A stretch of DNA of 64,000 nucleotides. Origin: Sinonovacula constricta. Its lineage: Eukaryota; Mollusca; Bivalvia; Cardiida; Solecurtidae. The stretch is from assembly GCA_007844125.1 (NCBI GenBank), contig CM017572.1:26245879-26309878 (forward strand). The letters run 5' to 3'. The position numbers were made by a program, and so were the translations under genes. The notes under the pieces are model-generated. The model was not told the DNA's origin. It made no database searches and saw only the letters and a program-made list of their open reading frames with translations. How positions within the stretch are numbered: position 1 is the first letter of the stretch; each line of letters opens with the position of its first letter. Below, piece after piece: positions 62,001-64,000 of the stretch.

Positions 62001-62139
62001 TCTCTCCAGACAGTTCATATGCAGCATGCCCATGGTGCCCTTACAGTGACAGGGCGACACCAGGCGCTCCCTAGCACCGTCCTCGTGACAGATCCGACAC
62101 ATCTGACCCCAGGCTGGCAGGCTCAACTCGCTCAGAGGT
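58909..62139 (-). CDS. MARCH-type membrane RING-CH E3 ubiquitin ligase (5' end beyond window)
   Basis: Exons in transcription order: 62139-61917, 61430-61221, 59520-59404, 59055-58909. All three junctions are phase 0; the first exon enters in phase 2, so at least one more exon lies beyond the right edge. 231 residues are visible. Exon one is the C4HC3 RING-CH domain (CRICHEDG, SPCHCKG, LHMNCLERW, RCEICAFKF; zinc ligands at exon residues 14, 17, 30, 32, 40H, 43, 56, 59). It ends CPRPITW, as in the MARCH2/3 group. Exon two holds two transmembrane helices (VILSICLFVFVVAVCVMCF and STIVIMVSLTTCLLYAVW). Exons three and four form a basic, then acidic cytosolic tail (PRIQRQLDSWKKKYHV; VISLEDTDYVR end). 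Family members ubiquitinate membrane proteins in endosomal and related membranes. The exon 2 donor GTACAT is weak. I cannot decide between MARCH2 and MARCH3 orthology. Confidence 0.88.
60279..60687. repeat. Duplicated block B, copy 2 (intronic)
   Basis: Lies in the intron between MARCH exons 61221-61430 and 59404-59520. It includes the start of SINE copy 3, which continues intact past the block boundary, identifying this as the original arrangement. Confidence 0.85.
60585..60890 (-). mobile_element. tRNA-derived SINE, copy 3 (complete)
   Basis: Read on the minus strand: AATTGGTAGAAGTGCGGCTC head, TTTGATCCCGAGCCGCGACA B-box region, GTCAGGATAATGTGACTGGG body, GGTGGGACGATAAAACC tail. Same family as 24998 and 19562. 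Same orientation as the MARCH gene. Confidence 0.8.
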
Positions 62140-62985
62140 CTGCACGTGTAAGGGGTGGTAAAAGGGGTGGTAAAAAGGGTGGTAAAAGATGTGGTAAACA
62201 AGTTAAATCTGAATTTCTTCGCTTAAACCAAAAACGGTAATTGTTTAAATAGTAAGAGCTTTAAGATTGATCTTGTCAGCAGGAGAATGCCTGTTTTAAA
62301 CACACAACAGATGTAATCCCTAGATACATGTATGAGCAAGAAAAGTTTTTTTGGAACAAACAAAAAGTGCTTTTTAGTAAATGTATTCCCCGAAAGTATG
62401 TTATGTGCTGTTGTGAATATAAAATACTTTAAAAGGTTCAGAATGTGTTAACACATTACGTAACACATGTGTGAGACACAGATGCACATGTTATATGATA
62501 GTTTGTAGAGAAATGCTGACTCGTTATGTCTGAAGAAAGATGCTGGATCCATTCAGTAATATAGAATCGATAAATGGGTATATCGTATAAGAGAATGAGT
62601 TTCGTGGGTAAAAAGAAAAGTTTCATGTTCTGTGAGCTAGAGCAGTTACAGGTCATTAAATGGTTAGTGCATTACGTAGCGCCCATTAAACATGTTATTT
62701 ATTATCAGTCTCACAGAATCAGACCCTTCTGTAACCCGAAAAAACCAAAAAAACTGCTAGGGTTAATTTTCCTTTTTCAAAACTTAAAATTTATGATAAT
62801 TGAGTAAACAAACTAGGATGCATTTTCTTCTTTTAAGCCTGTAAAACTCGTTTTTTTTTTTTTCATTGTTACTGTAAGTTTTGCTTCTAGCACCATTTGC
62901 AATATAGTTTTACAGGAATAGTAGTGTTTATCTGATGTGCACAGACTTCTAAGTTTAAGACAGTCTTACATGCACATCTTGGTGA
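62140..62985. other. Intron or 5' flank of the MARCH gene, no exon seen
   Basis: Includes a pyrimidine-rich minus-strand tract (repeats of CCCTTTTACCAC) just before the RING-CH exon acceptor. I found no further exon. An upstream exon must exist beyond 64,000 or be too small to see here. Confidence 0.5.
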
Positions 62986-62995
62986 CTTACATAGC

Positions 62996-64000
62996 ATTCA
63001 ACAGTAAGATAACCTTACATGCATATATTCTCCCTTTCCAACATTCAACAGTAAGACAACATTACATGCATATATTCTCCCTTTCTAACATTCAACAGTA
63101 AGACAACATTACATGCATATATTCCTCCCTTTCTAACATTCAACAGTAAGGCAACATTACATGCATATATTCCTCCCTTTCCAACATTCAACAGTAAGAC
63201 AACATTACATGCATATATTCTCCCTTTCTAACATTCAACAGTAAGATAACATTACATGCATATATTCTCCCTTTCTAACATTCAACAGTAAGATAACATT
63301 ACATGCATATATTCTCCCTTTCTAACATTCAACAGTAAGGCAACATTACATGCATATATTCCTCCCTTTCCAACATTCAACAGTAAGACAACATTACATG
63401 CATATATTCTCCCTTTCTGACATTCAACAGTAAGACAACATTACATGCATATATTCCACCCTTTCTAACATTCAACAGTAAGACAACATTACATGCATAT
63501 ATTCTCCCTTTCTGACATTCAACAGTAAGACAACATTACATGCATATATTCCACCCTTTCTAACATTCAACAGTAAGGCAACATTACATGCATATATTCT
63601 CCCTTTCTGACATTCAACAGTAAGGCAACATTACATGCATATATTCCACCCTTTCTAACATTCAACTGTAAGACAACCTTACATGCATATATTCCTCCCT
63701 TTCTAACATTCAACTATAAGACAACATTACATGCATATATTCCACCCTTTCTAACATTCAACAGTAAGACAACATTACATGCATATATTCTCCCTTTCTG
63801 ACATTCAACAGTAAGACAACATTACATGCATATATTCCACCCTTTCTAACATTCAACAGTAAGGCAACATTACATGCATATATTCTCCCTTTCTAACATT
63901 CAACAGTAAGGCAACATTACATGCATATATTCTCCCTTTCTGACATTCAACAGTAAGGCAACATTACATGCATATATTCCACCCTTTCTAACATTCAACT
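62996..64000 (+). repeat. 47-48-bp satellite, about 21 units, continuing off the right edge
   Basis: Unit ACATTCAACAGTAAGACAAC followed by ATTACATGCATATATTC and a CTCCCTTTCT-type link. Links vary: CTCCCTTTCTAA, CTCCCTTTCTGA and CTCCCTTTCCAA, plus the longer CCTCCC and CCACCC forms (48-bp units). In the middle the CTGA and CCACCC types alternate. The array is likely within an intron or the upstream flank of the MARCH gene. Its true length cannot be known from this window. Confidence 0.95.

Noticed and set aside
62996..64000. CRISPR-like array
   Set aside because: The whole 47-48-bp unit is conserved with no unique spacers, and the context is a eukaryotic gene.

Overview
This is animal nuclear DNA: AT-rich, with small exons (27-150 bp) separated by kilobase introns, GT-AG splice sites, AATAAA signals, TATA promoters and dense short repeats. 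The protein families (secreted Ly6/uPAR-type LU domains, secreted EF-hand proteins, a MARCH RING-CH ligase) and the small tRNA-derived SINEs suggest an invertebrate, most likely a lophotrochozoan such as a bivalve mollusc. The assignment is an inference; no species-diagnostic gene is present. There is nothing prokaryotic here: no operons, ribosome binding sites or CRISPR array.

Layout. 1-258 (+) is the last exon of a gene entering from the left. 0.26-12.3 kb is repeat-rich intergenic DNA. 12,363-22,338 (+) is a seven-exon gene that I could assemble completely in phase: signal peptide, two LU domains, one Ig domain, stop, no membrane anchor. 23,375-26,486 (-) and 29,346-33,592 (-) are tandem paralogs of a small secreted protein with four EF-hand loops. 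They share the same six coding exons (56/47, 27, 131/134, 153, 47, 33 nt) and the same intron phases. 34-55 kb has no confident gene, only isolated exon-like segments, dispersed repeats, a 55-bp satellite and a hAT-type MITE with an intact 8-bp target duplication. 55,169-60,682 is a recent tandem duplication around the 3' end of a MARCH-type E3 ligase gene (58,909-62,139, -, 5' end beyond the window). The upstream copy has lost about 1.25 kb, including the penultimate exon. The last kilobase is a 47-48-bp satellite with a partial two-unit higher-order pattern, running off the right edge.

The genes do not form a pathway. The LU-LU-Ig and EF-hand products are both predicted to be secreted; the MARCH product is predicted to be a membrane ubiquitin ligase. 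Exon calls rest on open frame, splice sites, phase agreement and recognisable motifs, with paralog comparison for the EF-hand pair. Dispersed-repeat boundaries are approximate.
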